In this document: positions 18,220 through 28,969 of the stretch, piece after piece
How positions within the stretch are numbered: the stretch's first letter is position 1
Layout: every line of letters begins with the position of its first letter
NCBI RefSeq assembly: GCF_900109045.1
Contig: NZ_FNYL01000006.1
Location: 310,001-374,000, forward strand
Source: Dyadobacter sp. SG02
GTDB taxonomy: Bacteria; Bacteroidota; Bacteroidia; Cytophagales; Spirosomataceae
DNA: 64,000 bases
Direction: 5' to 3'
The notes under the pieces: model-generated
The model's input: only the letters and a program-made list of their open reading frames with translations
Told to the model about the DNA's origin: nothing
Databases searched by the model: none
Position numbers and translations under genes: made by a program

Positions 18220-19101
18220 TTAAATGCTGAGCAGGATAGTGCGTATGCTGAGCCCGATGACGAGTACACCCACGAGCAACATCAGCGGCTTGCGTTTGAT
18301 CTTACCCACAAGCATAGCACCAAACGGAGCGGCCATGACGCCACCGACGATCAGTCCCAGCACGACTTTCCAGCTATCGACACCTGTGAAAAGCATAAAG
18401 GTAATACCGCTGGCGAAGGCTACGGCAAATTCGGCCGCATTCACCGACCCGATGGTGTAACGCGGGTCACGGCCCTGTCCGAGAAGGGTAGAAGTAACGA
18501 TAGGGCCCCAGCCGCCACCGCCGATAGAATCCAGAAAACCACCCGTTGCTGCCAGAATGCTGATGCGTTTGGTTTTATTTTTAACAAAGGTCTTTTGCAA
18601 TGCCTTGCGGATGATGATCACGCCGAGTACCAGCATATAAAACGCGATGAACGGCTTGATAAAATTTCCGTCGATTACGTCGGATAGTAGGTACGCGCCT
18701 GTTATAGAGCCTAATACGCCAGGGATTAGCAGGCTTTTGAAAAGTTTTTTATTGATATTCTTGAAACGGAAATGCGAAATGGCCGAAGCGCCGGTCGTGA
18801 ACATTTCCGCGAAATGCACGCTTGCGCTGCTCACTGCCGGGGTAACACCCAGGCTCAGCAAAAACGAATTGGAAGTGACGCCATATGCCATTCCCAGTGC
18901 ACCGTCTACAAGCTGCGCCGCCAATCCTACCAATACATATAATGCAAACTCGCCGGTCAGGAAGTCGGTCACCGCTTCGGTATCGACGCTGATAACGCCG
19001 TTCGTCAGCAGGAGGCCAAGCAACAACAGGATGGCCGCAGCCGGAACGATATACCACGTCGGTGACGAGGGCAGTTTGAGCGAGAGCACTTTGGCAAGCA
19101 T
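18220..19101 (-). CDS. Sulfite exporter TauE/SafE-family permease
   Basis: 293 residues with about eight membrane segments. The two repeated TauE signatures are visible: GALGMAYGVTSNSFLLSLG with SSASVHFAEMFTTGASAISH in the first half, and ATGGFLDSIGGGGWGPIVTS with NAAEFAVAFASGI in the second. It should move an organosulfur or sulfite anion across the inner membrane; the substrate cannot be read. Upstream (19138-19154) there are two CAAAnnTA boxes in tandem, either of which may be its promoter. Confidence 0.88.
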   Translation of the reverse strand: MLAKVLSLKLPSSPTWYIVPAAAILLLLGLLLTNGVISVDTEAVTDFLTGEFALYVLVGLAAQLVDGALGMAYGVTSNSFLLSLGVTPAVSSASVHFAEMFTTGASAISHFRFKNINKKLFKSLLIPGVLGSITGAYLLSDVIDGNFIKPFIAFYMLVLGVIIIRKALQKTFVKNKTKRISILAATGGFLDSIGGGGWGPIVTSTLLGQGRDPRYTIGSVNAAEFAVAFASGITFMLFTGVDSWKVVLGLIVGGVMAAPFGAMLVGKIKRKPLMLLVGVLVIGLSIRTILLSI

Positions 19102-19216
19102 TACCTTGAATTTTAGAATTTTGGAATATAGAGTTTACAAAAATAGCAAAACTATTTAATCTACGTAATTGATAGATTATTAAATTTTGCTTAAAGCGCC
19201 TTGCGGTGACCCTGGG

Positions 19217-20356
19217 TTATATTCCGCCTGTGACAAAATCGATGAAATTTCCCTGGTTAACCCAATGCGTGGCGGCGTCGGGATAAGCTTCGACAAATGC
19301 TTTCGGAAATTTTACCTTGGTGTCTCTCCATTTGAATTCGTAGGCGCTCAACTGGTCGTTCTCGATTTCCAGCCAATCCAGTTCCTGTTGATCGTAAGTG
19401 CGCCAGAAATGCGTGAGAGGTGTTCTGCGCGTATATGAATTGTATTTTAACCTTTCCGCTACAAGGTAGTTTTCCCACAATGCACCGTTATCCGTGCGCT
19501 GGTTCATGGGAAGAAAGTTGTTGATCAGGGCATTTCGGATACCGTTGTCGAGGAAATACCATTTGGACGATTTGGTTACTTCCTTGCGGAGATTTTTGCT
19601 ATACCCTCCGATGCGCGTGATGATGAATACTTTCGAAAACAAGTCGAGGTACCGTTCCACAGTGTTTCGGTCGAGTTGCAACGTTTTGGAAAGCTCGTCA
19701 TAGGAAACTTCCTGCCCGACCTGATAGGCAACGAGTTGCAGCAGTTGCAGCATTTTATGCGAGTAGCGTACCTGTTCGTACATCAGAATATCTTTCAATA
19801 GATAGGCACTGACCAATTCTTTCAGGTAGTCGGTTTTGGCTTCCGCAGTTTCGTTTTTCAAAACCTCGGGATAGGTGCCGTAGATGAGCCGCGTTTCGAG
19901 TTGCTGCTTTGTTATTAGGTAATTTTCGTCTTTCGACAGTTCCATTTGGGCAATCGGGAAGAGCTGGAACCGGATCTGGCGCCCGACGAGTGGCTCGCCG
20001 GTTTTGTGCGATAATTCAAATGCAGAGGAACCGCTTGCCAGAATGGTGAGTTTGGGAAATGAGTCAATGAGTAGCTTCAATGACTTGCCTATTTCCGGCA
20101 CAACCTGTGCTTCGTCGATGATAAGCAGGTCGATATCCGTTACCCAACGGCGAAACGAGGCAGTGCGCCTATCCGACAATAGTGTAACTGTGTCGAGATC
20201 CTCTGCATTAAGAAATAGTGACTTACCTGTAAATTGTTCTTCCACAAGCCTCATCAAATGCGTCTTTCCGACACGGCGGGCACCATAAACTATAAGCACC
20301 TTGTTAGAGGCCGTTTTATCGATTATCTGCGAAAGAATATGTCTTGAAAAACCCAT
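19217..20356 (-). CDS. AAA ATPase with DUF4143 domain
   Basis: 379 residues. Walker A is GARRVGKT (25-32) and Walker B LLIIDEAQ (77-84), followed by a sensor-like ILASGSSAFEL. The middle holds a winged-helix stretch (SYDELSKTLQLDRNTVERYLDLF), and the C-terminus is the DUF4143 nuclease-like fold (GALWENYLVAERLKYN ... DQQELDWLEIENDQLSAYEFKW) with the D/E-x-K pattern. Proteins of this type are common, often multi-copy and horizontally moved in Bacteroidota; their function is unclear. It sits alone behind a set of 32-bp repeats that span its likely promoter. Confidence 0.88.
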   Translation of the reverse strand: MGFSRHILSQIIDKTASNKVLIVYGARRVGKTHLMRLVEEQFTGKSLFLNAEDLDTVTLLSDRRTASFRRWVTDIDLLIIDEAQVVPEIGKSLKLLIDSFPKLTILASGSSAFELSHKTGEPLVGRQIRFQLFPIAQMELSKDENYLITKQQLETRLIYGTYPEVLKNETAEAKTDYLKELVSAYLLKDILMYEQVRYSHKMLQLLQLVAYQVGQEVSYDELSKTLQLDRNTVERYLDLFSKVFIITRIGGYSKNLRKEVTKSSKWYFLDNGIRNALINNFLPMNQRTDNGALWENYLVAERLKYNSYTRRTPLTHFWRTYDQQELDWLEIENDQLSAYEFKWRDTKVKFPKAFVEAYPDAATHWVNQGNFIDFVTGGI

Positions 20357-20379
20357 TTTCTTTAAATTGGCTGAATTGA

Positions 20380-20458
20380 TTCAACGAATTTAGCTAAATT
20401 CATTGAGTTAATTCAACCAATTTAGCTAAATTCATTGAATTCGTTCAACGAATTTAGG
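20380..20458. repeat. Two and a half copies of a 32-bp palindromic repeat before the ATPase gene
   Basis: Copies start at 20380, 20412 and 20444, exactly 32 bases apart, and share TTCAACGAATTTAG then CTAAATTCATTGA. Each full unit is itself an inverted repeat, TCAAyGAATTTAG facing CTAAATTCrTTGA. There are no variable spacers. The array lies between the nitrilase stop (20461) and the ATPase start (20356), so it could be an operator. Confidence 0.85.
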
Positions 20459-20460
20459 TT

Positions 20461-21402
20461 TTATAGCCAGATCACCCGCTGTTCGGAAACGTGGTCCCGA
20501 CTGATAATGTCGCCATAAAGTTCTGGTCTGCGCGCCTGGATGTAGCGATGGCCACCGGCTTGTTGCAGTTTTTCGGGGGTGAGGGTGGCGATGGTGAAGT
20601 CGTTGTCGAGTTTGCGGCATTCGGCGATGATGTCACCGAAGGGGTCGAGGATCATGGAGCAGCCGTTTTTGAGCTGGTCTTCGTCCATGCCGATGGGATT
20701 GGAGAATATGGCGAAAACGGCATTGTCGTACGCGCGTGCCGGAAGCCATTTCATGAGCCAGGCGCGGCCTTTGAGCCCGTCGAACTCCTGGCGAAGGGAA
20801 GTAGGGTCGGCTTCGCGGTTGTGCCAGAGCGCAGGATCGACAAACCCGGCGCCCGGGCGCGTGGAGGGCGTACACATGGTCACATGCGGCATGAAAACAA
20901 TGTCGGCGCCGAGCAGCTTCGTAGCCCTTACATTTTCTATAATGTTGTTATCATAGCAGATAAGAATGCTGCATTTCCACCCAAGCAAATCAAAAATCAC
21001 ATACTGATCACCCGGTGTAAGATTGGGGTTAATGAAAGGGTGAAGCTTCCGGTACTTGGCGACGAGTCCGTTTTTGTCCACGCAGACGTAGGCTTTATAC
21101 ATTTTGCCGGCCGCATCTTTCTCGAACAATCCGGCGAGGACCACGATTTCGTGCTCCGCGGCAATGTCCTGCAATACCCGAATGCTCTGACCGCCGGGGA
21201 TGTATTCGGCCACGTCGAGCAGTTGTTCCCGCGACAAATTCCGTGCAAAGGTGTAGCCGGTAACCGAGCATTCGTGGAATGCGATGACCTGTGCGCCTGC
21301 TTTGGCGGCCTCACCTGCGAGTTGGCGAATTACGCCAAGGTTGTAATCCTTATCCCCGCTTTTATTTTCAAACTGGGCTGTTGCGATTTTGATCGGTTTC
21401 AT
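20461..21402 (-). CDS. Nitrilase-superfamily carbon-nitrogen hydrolase
   Basis: 313 residues from MKPIKIATAQF. The Glu-Lys-Cys triad is in place: E44 in AFHECSVTGY, K119 in KYRKLHPF, and C149 in ILICYDNN. The fold and length match nitrilase/amidase family members; the substrate is unknown. A longer start at 21429 adds nine residues. It is the last gene of the row that starts with the thiamine operon: the AraC gene ends 72 bases upstream on the same strand, so it may be AraC-controlled or read with it. Confidence 0.88.
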   Translation of the reverse strand: MKPIKIATAQFENKSGDKDYNLGVIRQLAGEAAKAGAQVIAFHECSVTGYTFARNLSREQLLDVAEYIPGGQSIRVLQDIAAEHEIVVLAGLFEKDAAGKMYKAYVCVDKNGLVAKYRKLHPFINPNLTPGDQYVIFDLLGWKCSILICYDNNIIENVRATKLLGADIVFMPHVTMCTPSTRPGAGFVDPALWHNREADPTSLRQEFDGLKGRAWLMKWLPARAYDNAVFAIFSNPIGMDEDQLKNGCSMILDPFGDIIAECRKLDNDFTIATLTPEKLQQAGGHRYIQARRPELYGDIISRDHVSEQRVIWL

Positions 21403-21474
21403 AGCTGGCTTTTTTATCCAAAAATACACGAACGGATTGCTCCTGTATTGTACAAACCCGACAAGCGGCGGAAA

Positions 21475-22281
21475 CTAATGAGCAAGCCGGATCAGATTCG
21501 CGGCGAGGACGTTTTGCGGGCTGAGATATTGTCCGGGCGTGAGACCTGAAAGATTCTTCATTTCGCGGATCAGGTGTGCCTGATCGAAGAAGCCGGATTC
21601 GCAGGCGACGCCGGCCAACGACAAATCGAAGGATTTTTTGCGCAGCATCCTGAGTGCGTTTTGCATGCGTACAATGCCCGCGTAACGCTTGGGTGAAATG
21701 CCGATCTGCTCTTCAAACTTCCGCTGGAGCTGGCGTTCCGAGGAGCCGGTCAATGCGGTGAGCTGTGCAACGGGTACCAGTCCGTTTTGCGAATGAATGA
21801 TTTTAATGGTATTGATTACCAGTGTATTATAGTTGTATGGCTGCCCGAGTTGGGATAACAAAAAGTGTTCGGCGATCCGGATTTTGTCATGAATGGCGGG
21901 GGACAATGCAATTTCATCGTTTACCCGCTCAGTACCTGTTTTGAAGCACTCGTGGCAGCCCAAAATCTGGTTCCGCAATTCAGATGCAGGGATTTTTAGC
22001 AATGCCGCCGCGCCGAACGGATAGAGTACTGCAATGAGCAGGCGGATATTCCCCTGCGTCCAGACGTTCCGGTAGCAATCCAACTGGCCGTACAAAAAGC
22101 TGGCCGGCAAGCGTGTGGGGCCGGAATGTATTTCATGTTGGCAGAAAAGCGGGCTGCCATAGTTGAACACCACGCCCGTATTACCATCCGAAAAAATCCG
22201 CATGGCCGGCTGTGTATCATTTTCTATCACCAGAAAATGCCGCACGATGCCAGAAAGGAGGGGTGACGGTTTGATCTGCAT
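21475..22281 (-). CDS. AraC-family transcriptional regulator
   Basis: 268 residues. The N-terminal domain (1-150) is of the kind found in Bacteroidota AraC proteins (opens with SPLLSGIVRHFLVIEND). The C-terminal AraC HTH pair covers about 165-255: first helix-turn-helix around VAQLTALTGSSERQLQRKFEEQ with GISPKRY, second around LAGVACESGFFDQAHLIREMK with SGLTPGQY. It begins only six bases after the thiF-like stop, so it could be translated from the thiamine transcript. Its likely targets are itself or the nitrilase next door; this is inference. Confidence 0.88.
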   Translation of the reverse strand: MQIKPSPLLSGIVRHFLVIENDTQPAMRIFSDGNTGVVFNYGSPLFCQHEIHSGPTRLPASFLYGQLDCYRNVWTQGNIRLLIAVLYPFGAAALLKIPASELRNQILGCHECFKTGTERVNDEIALSPAIHDKIRIAEHFLLSQLGQPYNYNTLVINTIKIIHSQNGLVPVAQLTALTGSSERQLQRKFEEQIGISPKRYAGIVRMQNALRMLRKKSFDLSLAGVACESGFFDQAHLIREMKNLSGLTPGQYLSPQNVLAANLIRLAH

Positions 22282-22287
22282 AGCTGG

Positions 22288-23331
22288 TTACCAGTGCTGC
22301 GCCCAGAAACTCTGCCCTGCGTAGCCGCTTTGCGCCAGTAATTTGGCGGCTTGCAAGCTTCGTTTGCCACTATTGCAGTAGAAAACGATTTTTTTACCCA
22401 AAGGAAAAGTTTCGATACTTTCAGGGATTTCGGAGAGTGGGATGTTCTCGCCGCCGAAATTATCCGCCTCAAATTCATAATATTCACGAACATCCACAAG
22501 CAAAACCTGTTCGGGATCGGCTTCCTGCAATGCTTCGAATTCGTCGAAAGACATTTCGCGCGTGTTTTCTACCACCGGCTGTTTGGCGGCGATTTCGGAC
22601 GATTTTTTGGAAGCAGCTGCTGCCGATCGTGTAAACTGGAAAACGGATTGGCTATTGGAAAGTGTGTTGATTACCAGTAGTTTGCCGGATAGCGGTTCAC
22701 CAATACCGGCAATGATCTTAATCGCTTCATTGGCCATATAAGTGCCGATAATACCCGGCAGGACGCCCATTACACCGGCTTCCGCGCAATTGTCGCCTTC
22801 TTCCGCATCGGGGAACAGGCAACGGTAGGTAGGTCCGCCCCGAAAGTTGAACACCGAAACCTGCCCTTCGAAACGCAAAATGGAGCCGAAGACAAAGGGT
22901 TTATCCAGTTCTACACAAAAATCATTGACCAGATAGCGGGTTTCGAAATTGTCGGAGCCGTCGATGATCAGGTCGTAGCCGTGGAGCAGATCTGTCGCGT
23001 TTTCGGCCGTAAGGCGGTCGGGGTAGGCGGTGAGGCGTACGAATGGATTGAGTACCGACAACTTTTCGACCGCGGTAATGGCTTTATTTTTACCTACATC
23101 ATCGGCCGAATACAGTATTTGGCGGTGCAGGTTGGTCAGGTCCACAGTATCGTCGTCGATAATGCCGATCTCGCCCACGCCCGCAGCCACCAGGTATTGC
23201 AGCACCGGGCACCCGAGCCCGCCCGCACCCACGACGGCCACTTTGCCTGCACGCAACTTTTCCTGGCCTGCGAGGCCCATTTCCGGCATAATAATCTGCC
23301 TGGCGTAGCGTTTGCGTTCGATTGGCGTCAT
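22288..23331 (-). CDS. thiF: ThiF/MoeB-type E1-like adenylyltransferase with C-terminal rhodanese domain
   Basis: 347 residues from MTPIERKRYARQ. Domain 1 (1-235): ATP-binding GAGGLGCP (36-42), DDDTVDLTNLHRQILY, SDNFETRYLVND and NCAEAGVMGVLPG, as in ThiF/MoeB. Domain 2 (255-347): rhodanese with catalytic C319 in FYCNSGKRS. Placed in the thi operon, it most likely adenylates the Gly-Gly end of ThiS, and the rhodanese may hand over sulfur. The usual CxxC zinc pairs are mostly lost: only C171 of the first pair remains (TYRC) and the second pair before the linker is absent. MoeB function is possible too. The start at 23355 lies inside tandem repeats and is less likely. Confidence 0.88.
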   Translation of the reverse strand: MTPIERKRYARQIIMPEMGLAGQEKLRAGKVAVVGAGGLGCPVLQYLVAAGVGEIGIIDDDTVDLTNLHRQILYSADDVGKNKAITAVEKLSVLNPFVRLTAYPDRLTAENATDLLHGYDLIIDGSDNFETRYLVNDFCVELDKPFVFGSILRFEGQVSVFNFRGGPTYRCLFPDAEEGDNCAEAGVMGVLPGIIGTYMANEAIKIIAGIGEPLSGKLLVINTLSNSQSVFQFTRSAAAASKKSSEIAAKQPVVENTREMSFDEFEALQEADPEQVLLVDVREYYEFEADNFGGENIPLSEIPESIETFPLGKKIVFYCNSGKRSLQAAKLLAQSGYAGQSFWAQHW

Positions 23332-23337
23332 GTTGTA

Positions 23338-23373
23338 AATGAGTGAATGAGTCAATGAGTGAATGGGTGAATG
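23338..23373. repeat. 8-bp tandem repeat (about 4.5 copies) between thiH and thiF
   Basis: Units AATGAGTG, AATGAGTC, AATGAGTG, AATGGGTG and AATG in a row. An inverted copy (ATTCACTCATTC, 23384-23395) covers the thiH stop, so the RNA could fold back. The period of 8 is not a multiple of 3. Confidence 0.85.
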
Positions 23374-23385
23374 TTGAGAGTGTAT

Positions 23386-24504
23386 TCACTCATTCAAAAT
23401 TAGCGACGCGTCCCAGTCCTTCCAAACCACCTCGTAGCCCGCTTCGCGGATCATTTGGGCGATAGCGGCGGGCGTTCTTTCGTCCGAAATTTCGAATTGT
23501 TCGAGTGATTCGGGCTCGACGGCATAGCCGCCCGGATTGGTTTTGGACCCGGCGCTGATGGATGTTACACCCAATTGAATGCAATGGTTCCTGAATTTCT
23601 CGGATTCGCGCGTGGAGAGCGACAGTTCGACCTCCTCGTTGAAAATCCGATAGGCACAAATGAGTTGTACGAGCTCGCGGTCGCTCATTTCCACTTTCGG
23701 TTCGAGGCCACCCGAGAATGGGCGGAGGCGAGGGAATGAAAGGCTGTAACGCGTTTGCCAATAGGTTTTTTCAAGGTAATTCAAATGCAGGGCGGTGAAG
23801 AAGCTGTCGGTACGCCAGTCTTCCAAACCTATTAGCACGCCCAGACCCATCTTGTGAATGCCCGCCTGGCCAAGCCGGTCAGGGGTTTCGAGGCGGTAGT
23901 TGAAGTTGGCTTTTTTGCCTTTCGGATGGTGTTTGCGGTAATCTTCCTGGTGATAGGTTTCCTGATATACCAGCACCGAATGCAAGCCAAGCGGGATCAG
24001 TTCTTTATATTCATCGCGGTCGAGCGGCTGTACTTCCATCGAAACCTGTGCGAAATGCGGACGGATCAGTTCCAGTACTTTTTTGAAATATTCCACGTGT
24101 ACAGTCTGATTCGCCTCGCCGGTTACAAGCAGCACGTGCTCATAGCCCATGGTTTTGATCACCTCCACCTCTCGGAGGATTTCACGATCGGTGAGCGTAC
24201 GGCGGCGCACTTTGTTGTCCAGACTAAACCCGCAGTAGGTACATATATTGGTACATTCATTGGACAAATACAGCGGCACGTACATTTGAATGGTATTGCC
24301 AAATCGCTTGCGGGTCAACTGCCGGCTTAGCCGGGCCATCGGTTCCAGGTAAGCGGCAGCGGCTGGCGAAATCAGTGCTTTGAAATCTTCTAATGTCCTT
24401 TTCGGGGCCGTCAATGCCCTTTCCACGTCCGCGGATGTTTTGGAATATATGTCCTCCTTCACCGAGTCCCACGAATACCGCGCGAATTCTTCTTTAAAGC
24501 TCAT
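23386..24504 (-). CDS. thiH: 2-iminoacetate synthase ThiH
   Basis: 372 residues; radical SAM enzyme that cleaves tyrosine to dehydroglycine for the thiazole moiety of thiamine. The CX3CX2C cluster motif is CTNICTYC (C84, C88, C91), followed by the SAM-domain segments [15 protein letters not shown] and [13 protein letters not shown]; the C-terminal [13 protein letters not shown] and [13 protein letters not shown] are typical of ThiH. Overlaps the thiG 3' end by 11 bases (24494-24504). Anaerobic-type tyrosine lyase is used here rather than the glycine oxidase ThiO. Confidence 0.95.
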   Translation of the reverse strand: MSFKEEFARYSWDSVKEDIYSKTSADVERALTAPKRTLEDFKALISPAAAAYLEPMARLSRQLTRKRFGNTIQMYVPLYLSNECTNICTYCGFSLDNKVRRRTLTDREILREVEVIKTMGYEHVLLVTGEANQTVHVEYFKKVLELIRPHFAQVSMEVQPLDRDEYKELIPLGLHSVLVYQETYHQEDYRKHHPKGKKANFNYRLETPDRLGQAGIHKMGLGVLIGLEDWRTDSFFTALHLNYLEKTYWQTRYSLSFPRLRPFSGGLEPKVEMSDRELVQLICAYRIFNEEVELSLSTRESEKFRNHCIQLGVTSISAGSKTNPGGYAVEPESLEQFEISDERTPAAIAQMIREAGYEVVWKDWDASLILNE

Positions 24505-25261
24505 CCAGAAATGCAGTTAACGGGCTGCTGGCCACTGCCAGGTTACCTCTCGATCCTAATCTGGCCTCATAAGCCATCCTTCCCGATTGCACGGCCAGCC
24601 TGAATGCCCCGGCCATCGCCACCGGGTTGCCCGCCACGGCAATGGCGGTATTGACCAGCACGGCATCGGCGCCTATTTCCATTGCCCTGGCTGCATCCGA
24701 AGGTGCACCGATTCCTGCATCTACCACCACAGGTACTTTGCTTTGCTCGATGATAATTTCAAGGAAGTCAATGGTTTTTAAACCCTTATTGCTCCCAATC
24801 GGCGAGCCTAGCGGCATCACTGCGGAAGCACCGGCGGCTTCCAGCCGTTTGCAAAGCACGGGATCGGCATGAATGTAAGGAAGGATCACGAAGCCCAGTT
24901 TAGCCAACTCCTCGGTGGCTTTGAGCGTCTCGATCGGGTCGGGCATGAGGTATTTCGGGTCGGGATGGATTTCCAGTTTCAGCCAGTTGGTTTCCAATGC
25001 CTCGCGCGCCAGCTGGGCTGCGAAAACCGCTTCCTTAGCCGTGCGTACGCCGGAAGTATTGGGTAACAAATGAATGTGGGGATGATCTAAATGACCCAAA
25101 ATATCGTCTTGCGCGTCGTGCACATCTACGCGGCGCAGGGCTACCGTCACCAGTTCGGAGCCGGAGGCGAGCAGGGCTTCTTCCATCACGGCAGCCGAAC
25201 CGAACTTGCCGGTGCCGGTGAAGAGCCTGGATTGAAATGTTTTATCTGCAATGGTCAGCAT
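24494..25261 (-). CDS. thiG: Thiazole synthase ThiG
   Basis: 255 residues; forms the thiazole phosphate ring from DXP, dehydroglycine and ThiS thiocarboxylate. TIM barrel with the Schiff-base lysine in [17 protein letters not shown], and the phosphate-binding region [11 protein letters not shown] and [20 protein letters not shown]. One feature near the N-terminus, [10 protein letters not shown], also matches ThiG. Its start overlaps the end of the thiE fusion by 7 bases, and its end overlaps thiH, indicating tight translational coupling. Confidence 0.96.
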   Translation of the reverse strand: MLTIADKTFQSRLFTGTGKFGSAAVMEEALLASGSELVTVALRRVDVHDAQDDILGHLDHPHIHLLPNTSGVRTAKEAVFAAQLAREALETNWLKLEIHPDPKYLMPDPIETLKATEELAKLGFVILPYIHADPVLCKRLEAAGASAVMPLGSPIGSNKGLKTIDFLEIIIEQSKVPVVVDAGIGAPSDAARAMEIGADAVLVNTAIAVAGNPVAMAGAFRLAVQSGRMAYEARLGSRGNLAVASSPLTAFLDEL

Positions 25262-26546
25262 AATGCTTGTTGGATTTGGTGAAATGTTTTTCGCGGATCG
25301 GCCGCGCCGGTCAATGCCCCCGACATTGCCACACCGTGAAGGCCAGCTTCGCGGAGCGCACTAATATCGTCGGGTGTAATGCCTCCGATGGCGATGATGG
25401 GCGTGGTATGTCCGGCTGCATGCATTTGGCGCATGAAGGCTCCGTAGCCTTCAATGCCGAGAATGGGACTGAGATTCTGCTTGGTACTCGTAAACCGGAA
25501 CGGGCCGAGGCCAATGTAATCGGCACCTTCATCGATCCTTCTTACAATGTCGTCCCAAGTATTGGCGGTGCCGCCGATGATTATTTTCCCACCCACGAGG
25601 GCGCGTGCCTCGGGCACAGGCATGTCCGCGAGGCCGAGGTGGAGGCCGTAAGCCTCTACGGCTAATGCCACACGGGGAAAGTCATTGATAATCAGTTTGG
25701 CGTCATAGCTATCACATAGCCGCGTTGCTTCCCATGCAATGGGGAGCACTTCTTGCTCCGGCCGGTTCTTCACCCGCAGCTGAATCCACCGGCAGCCTGC
25801 TTCCAGGGCAAGCCGAATGCTGTCGATATGGGACATCGTTCCGGTTTCATTGGAAATGAAATGCAGACTGTCAATTTTTTTAACCCCGGGTTTAAACCCG
25901 GGGCCGGTACCGGTCCCCCCTCCGCCGGGTTTAAACCCGGGGCTCGCGGCCAGGGCTGAGGCGAGCGCCCGGAATGCTGTAACGGCATTGGCCGGCTCCG
26001 TCCAGATTGCGCCTAATACCGCTACACCATCGAATCCGAGAGAAGCGACAAGGTCCAATCTGGTATCATCTATCCCTCCCAATGCAATCAGCTTTCCGGG
26101 GAAGTTGAACCGGTTCAATGAGGAGTCACCCGTTAATGCAGCCTTATAGTTTTTCTTTGAAATACTGTCAAAAACAGGTCCCAGAAATGCATAATCAAAG
26201 CAATGGGAGAGCTTTTCAACATCGGCAGGGTTATGAATGGAAGTACTGATTTTAAATCCATTCCTTTTTAAACCTTCGAATGTATCGGCACGCTGCGCCA
26301 ACCTGTTACTTTCCGTGAAATGCAGCCGGGTAATTCCAAATGCTTCGGCCAATGCATGATGCTGATGCAATGCTATGCGTCCGCGGAACTTCGGGTCGAT
26401 CTGTTCCAATAACCCGCGCAAATCCGCCTCGGCCGCTGCGGGCTTACGTACGTGCAGGCGTGCAAGACCTTGTGCGAAGAGCCCGTTAATCATACCAGCC
26501 TCGCCGGGGAGCATTTCCGGATGGGTTATGACAATCAAATTTTCCA

Positions 26547-26547
<1 letters not shown>
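25255..26547 (-). CDS. thiE: Tandem ThiE-ThiE (TenI-like + thiamine-phosphate synthase) fusion with palindrome-coded linker
   Basis: 430 residues, twice the usual ThiE size. The C-terminal domain (about 225-430) has the catalytic ThiE motifs: [47 protein letters not shown] and [12 protein letters not shown]. It should join HMP-PP and thiazole phosphate. The N-terminal domain (1-200) has the same fold but degenerate motifs ([36 protein letters not shown]), like the TenI-type partners. They are joined by residues 202-222, which contain PGFKPG twice, each coded by a DNA palindrome (25884-25903 and 25925-25940). Its ATG shares one base with the thiC stop (TAATG). No thiD is present in the operon. 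Confidence 0.9.
25884..25940. repeat. Paired CCCGGGTTTAAACCCGGG palindromes inside thiE
   Basis: A perfect 20-bp palindrome (25884-25903, core GGGTTTAAACCC), a 10-bp palindrome (CCGGTACCGG, 25904-25913) and a second 16-bp copy (25925-25940). All lie in the coding sequence in frame and code for the interdomain linker. Confidence 0.9.
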
Positions 26548-28662
<2,115 letters not shown>

Positions 28663-28742
28663 TCCTGATTCAGTTTTAAATACAAAAAACCTTAGGAATG
28701 GACCTATGAAGAAAGAATAGACGGAGCTACATAATCGTGTAA

Positions 28743-28822
28743 CTCCTGCTTTTCCCTTCGGCAGTACTAGCTGCATCAGGTTCAAAGGGTATGATCTCAG
28801 TCCGCATGGTGGGACACCCCTA
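28743..28822 (-). ncRNA. TPP riboswitch (THI element)
   Basis: On the minus strand the leader reads AGGGGTG (28815-28821), then CTGAGA (about 28795-28800), ACCCTTTGAACCTGAT, a TAGTACTGCCGAAGGGA arm and AGCAGGAG. These are the conserved parts of the TPP aptamer in order. It lies about 80 bases ahead of thiS. A weak TAGG/CCTA hairpin followed by six Ts (around 28686-28710) may be the expression platform; the thiS start region itself may be the target instead. Confidence 0.95.
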
Positions 28823-28831
28823 AAGTTGAGG

Positions 28832-28861
28832 CAAAGCTATTCGAAATTCAGGATTTTCAAA
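28832..28861 (-). promoter_or_regulatory. Promoter of the thiamine operon (TTTG-N18-TAGCTTTG)
   Basis: On the minus strand a TTTG (28858-28861) is followed after 18 bases by TAGCTTTG (28832-28839), a full match to the Bacteroidota housekeeping promoter. Initiation about 7 bases on would fall just ahead of the TPP aptamer. Confidence 0.72.
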
Positions 28862-28924
28862 AGAATTAGAAAAAAACGTAAGCCGGATTGGGGATTAGGC
28901 GTGAAATTTTTTAAAATAATAAGG

Positions 28925-28932
28925 TATTTTTG
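28925..28932 (+). promoter_or_regulatory. Candidate -7 box of the GNAT gene
   Basis: TATTTTTG matches TAnnTTTG, 37 bases before the GNAT start; the -33 element is not convincing. Confidence 0.4.
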
Positions 28933-28969
28933 ACCCTAATATTAAACCTGTATAACGACCTGCTTTATT

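Noticed and set aside
20380..20458. Could the 32-bp repeats be a CRISPR array?
   Set aside because: Only 2.5 copies, directly head to tail, with no variable spacers, and no cas genes nearby.
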